A stretch of 8,042 nucleotides of DNA from Candidatus Woesebacteria bacterium (GTDB lineage: Bacteria > Patescibacteriota > Microgenomatia > UBA8517), in contig DAHVYL010000025.1 in assembly GCA_027327685.1 (NCBI GenBank), positions 1-8,042 on the forward strand, read 5' to 3'. The notes under the pieces were generated by a model. The model was not told where the DNA came from, ran no database searches, and was given only the letters and a program-made list of their open reading frames with translations. Below are positions 5,845-8,042 of the stretch, piece after piece. The translations under genes were made by a program, and so were the position numbers. The stretch's first letter is position 1, and each line of letters begins with the position of its first letter.

Positions 5845-8004
5845 ATGCCCGACGGTATGTCACCAGAAAATAAACCACAATCATCATTTGACGCCATGAA
5901 ATCCTTGGGGGAGCAACAACTCAAGGCCGCCCGCGAGTTTCAATCAAACCAGCCCCAATTGTCTAACATAAGGATGGAAAACGATCCAAGCAAAGGATTA
6001 GAGTTGTCCCCCGAGGATATTTTGCAGTTGCAACACGAGAATGAAGAAGCTTTAAGGAGCAGAGAAATCGAGCCTATAGGAAGCCTGGAGCTTACCACGT
6101 TGAAACTTGTAGAACGACATGAGAAAGCAGAGGGTAGCAGAGAGGAAGAAAATATCATCCAATGGCCTCTTTCCACTCACCTTCAGCAACTTGTTGTGCA
6201 AGAGATAAATATGTCCAATTCTACAGTAGTTCTTGAAAATTATGCCGAAGCAAAACCTGTGGTTGGGAAACCAGGTTGGTACACAAATGTGTCGCCCAGT
6301 TACGGATTTGAAGTGCAAGTCGTTAAAGTAGTTGATGAATATTTAAAAGACAAAGACGGTAAGGAGTACAAAGACAAACTTGGTAGGCCAATCCCGATTA
6401 CTTCGCATTATGAAGATAGAATAAGGTTGGGAACCGATAGAGAAAGAGACGCAAGAGTAGACAGGATCCAGAAATTCACCGGAAATGTTATTGCCAGACT
6501 TAAATTTTCTGGCCTTTATGGGCATGTATTTAAGAGATCAATCGAAAACATTCCAGGTCTTGCTTCCCTTTATCTTGCAACAGTAGATGTAAAACCTGGT
6601 GATATAAAGTCGTTGTTAACTTTACCAGCGGTACCAGAGGATCGTGGAAAGGAATTGACTAATCAGGGTGGCGTCAAGTACGAACAAGATACGGCGATGG
6701 GAGATATGATAGTTTCTGCCTGGGCAATTTTCAACGCGGTCGGTCTATCGGAGAAACCCGAACTTTTTAAACAGTTTGTGGATCTTAAGGGGTGGAATAG
6801 GCATGTTCTAGCTGACCCATCCAAATCTGCCGAGTGGTTTGGAAACCCAAGTGGCTGGGCGAAAGATGTGGAAAGTGGGGGTAGGAGAGAGTCTGGTGAT
6901 TGGGACAAAGAAAAGGGGAGCAGGGGCCACCTTACGCATTGGGGAAATGTTTTTGTCCGAGAAGATTTTGAAACACCAAGAGAATTTAGAAGAAAGGTAA
7001 TTGAGTACTTGGGCGGAAGTGAGACTGCCAAGCAGGCAGTCGAGCTTGGTTGGAGATACTTCAAACTTTTTGCATCCGCCGATTATGTTGGCTACGAATG
7101 GTATTATGATAATAAAAGGGGTGAGGTTCATGCCACAATACCACTGGGGGGCGATGTGGCAAGTGATTTCGGGAAAGCTATGCACCCAGACGCATATCTA
7201 GAATTCTACCGTGCAAATAGCCGCGGGGCGGTTCCCCGAGGCGCCTACGGAAAAATCAAACCATTTGCTGTGGACGTGTTAAGAGGAATGATCTTTGGTG
7301 AAAACTATGTGGGACCAGATGAAAAGAGACTTGGTCAAGCAAAAAAAATAGACGGTAAAGACAAAGTAGACTCTGGAGGGGTTGTGGAAACGGAAAGAGT
7401 GTCACTTTATGATCTTTTATATGTTCACGGGTTGAAATCTGACCAAATAGATTTCGGTAAACTTCCAGATAGAGCTCTTATAGGGCCATATTTACGCTTC
7501 TTTATGTCTAACGCTGGTGGTGAGTACGGTGGAGGCTCTTTTGACATATTGACAGACAAAATTACCTCACCGGATCCCTACCTAACGCCCGTTTTTTGGG
7601 AGAAACTTAAAAGTAAAGTTCATGTTGGTATAACGAAAGAGAATGTCGCATGGGCCAACTTTACAAAAAGTGGCGGGAAGGAACCTTATAAAATACCTGA
7701 ACCCAAAGAAGTCGACAAATATAAATTAGACATTATTAGAACAATGCTTGATGCTGTTTTTGCCGAAGAAATCTCCAGAAAGTGGGACGAAAAACCAGAA
7801 CTTTGGGGCTCGGGCACTAATGTTGGTAGGTGGAAAGGTGTAGCTGAATCAGAGAAAAGACAGTATCCAGTAAGTTGGAGAATAATAGCAATTGCAAATC
7901 AGACGATAAATGGTCTGGAATATGATTTGTCCAGATTGGAAAAAGTTAGAAAGGAATTTCTGGTAGATAAAAAAGAGGATACTTTGTGGCCCAAAAAAAG
8001 CTAA
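5845..8004 (+). CDS. Large soluble protein of unknown family, 719 residues
   Basis: I do not recognise this protein. It is intact, from ATG 5845 to TAA 8002-8004. Residues 1-115 are polar and probably helical or disordered (EQQLKAAREFQ, SPEDILQLQHENEEALRSRE). From about 115 to the end it appears globular and rich in aromatic residues, especially Trp. Notable segments are VVGKPGWYTNVSPSYGFEVQ (139-158), a charged DGKEYKDKLGRP loop (171-182), GHLTHWGNVFVREDFETPRE (361-380), a glycine-rich NAGGEYGGGSF (556-566), and a C-terminal helical region (about 623-709). No signal peptide, membrane helix, nucleotide-binding loop or HExxH is present. Start choice: the open frame extends to 5749, but ATG 5845 fits the TATAAT six bases upstream, and the extra residues are a hydrophobic translation of promoter DNA. 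ATG 5857 is an alternative. There is no SD. The 38 bases after the stop show no terminator. Its function cannot be inferred beyond possible co-regulation with the divergent protease. Confidence 0.88.
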   Translation: MPDGMSPENKPQSSFDAMKSLGEQQLKAAREFQSNQPQLSNIRMENDPSKGLELSPEDILQLQHENEEALRSREIEPIGSLELTTLKLVERHEKAEGSREEENIIQWPLSTHLQQLVVQEINMSNSTVVLENYAEAKPVVGKPGWYTNVSPSYGFEVQVVKVVDEYLKDKDGKEYKDKLGRPIPITSHYEDRIRLGTDRERDARVDRIQKFTGNVIARLKFSGLYGHVFKRSIENIPGLASLYLATVDVKPGDIKSLLTLPAVPEDRGKELTNQGGVKYEQDTAMGDMIVSAWAIFNAVGLSEKPELFKQFVDLKGWNRHVLADPSKSAEWFGNPSGWAKDVESGGRRESGDWDKEKGSRGHLTHWGNVFVREDFETPREFRRKVIEYLGGSETAKQAVELGWRYFKLFASADYVGYEWYYDNKRGEVHATIPLGGDVASDFGKAMHPDAYLEFYRANSRGAVPRGAYGKIKPFAVDVLRGMIFGENYVGPDEKRLGQAKKIDGKDKVDSGGVVETERVSLYDLLYVHGLKSDQIDFGKLPDRALIGPYLRFFMSNAGGEYGGGSFDILTDKITSPDPYLTPVFWEKLKSKVHVGITKENVAWANFTKSGGKEPYKIPEPKEVDKYKLDIIRTMLDAVFAEEISRKWDEKPELWGSGTNVGRWKGVAESEKRQYPVSWRIIAIANQTINGLEYDLSRLEKVRKEFLVDKKEDTLWPKKS

Positions 8005-8042
8005 ATTTGGAATTTAACTCTAGATAGCTCGTTTCGGGATAA

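Larger units (their letters stand above)
5773..5847. repeat. Near mirror-symmetric divergent promoter region
   Basis: The left arm CATATACTCAATTATATA (5773-5790) and the right arm TATATAATTTGCATATG (5831-5847) are near reverse complements: CATAT and AATTATATA match, with 3-4 differing bases between. Each arm contains one gene's start codon and its -10 box. The 40-base centre is A+T-rich with overlapping -35 regions. Confidence 0.6.

Noticed and set aside
6663..7064. Minus-strand ORFs of 125-133 codons inside the 719-residue gene (6663-7064 and 6808-7185)
   Set aside because: They overlap each other and the long plus-strand frame, with no promoter or SD; they are antisense shadows.

Overview
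The window most resembles a chromosomal fragment of a Candidate Phyla Radiation (Patescibacteria) bacterium, perhaps Microgenomates or a relative. This is an inference with moderate confidence. It rests on a compact PrgI / TraC-like / VirB4 gene block of a kind often seen on CPR chromosomes, very short gene junctions, few Shine-Dalgarno sequences, several apparently leaderless genes and several proteins without recognisable families. No rRNA, tRNA, CRISPR array, transposase or integrase was found. UGA behaves as a normal stop codon, which argues against the UGA=Gly lineages (Gracilibacteria/Absconditabacteria).

Left part (1-4287, all minus strand): a tightly packed type IV secretion-like (T4SS) operon, transcribed right to left. 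The order is a PrgI-type two-helix membrane protein with an extra C-terminal beta-sandwich domain (4287-3229), a small TraC/VirB4-N-terminal-like protein (3228-2530), a full VirB4-type ATPase (2533-701), and an unrecognised helical, charged protein that runs off the window edge (698-1). The junctions are TAA directly followed by ATG, a 4-base ATGA overlap, and a 2-base gap, so translation is probably coupled. The likely roles are an inner-membrane platform component (PrgI) and the energising ATPase (VirB4). No relaxase, coupling protein or pilin lies in the window, so conjugation, DNA uptake and protein export cannot be told apart.

Middle (4288-5844): a 168-base gap with a strong imperfect hairpin precedes the operon. 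Upstream lie two more A+T-rich minus-strand genes: a 185-residue protein of unknown function and a 242-residue putative zinc metalloprotease (HELVH motif, DUF2268-like). These two lie in the same reading frame, separated by one TGA and 11 sense codons, with a good sigma70-type promoter in the junction.

Right part (5845-8004, plus strand): a 719-residue soluble protein of no recognised family, divergent from the protease. The 69-base spacer between their start codons holds two TATAAT boxes placed 6-7 bases from their ATGs, in a nearly mirror-symmetric arrangement with overlapping -35 regions. With the 185-residue gene, three of three promoters that can be read here predict leaderless or near-leaderless mRNAs. 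The clearest Shine-Dalgarno sequence in the window is an internal one, in front of virB4.
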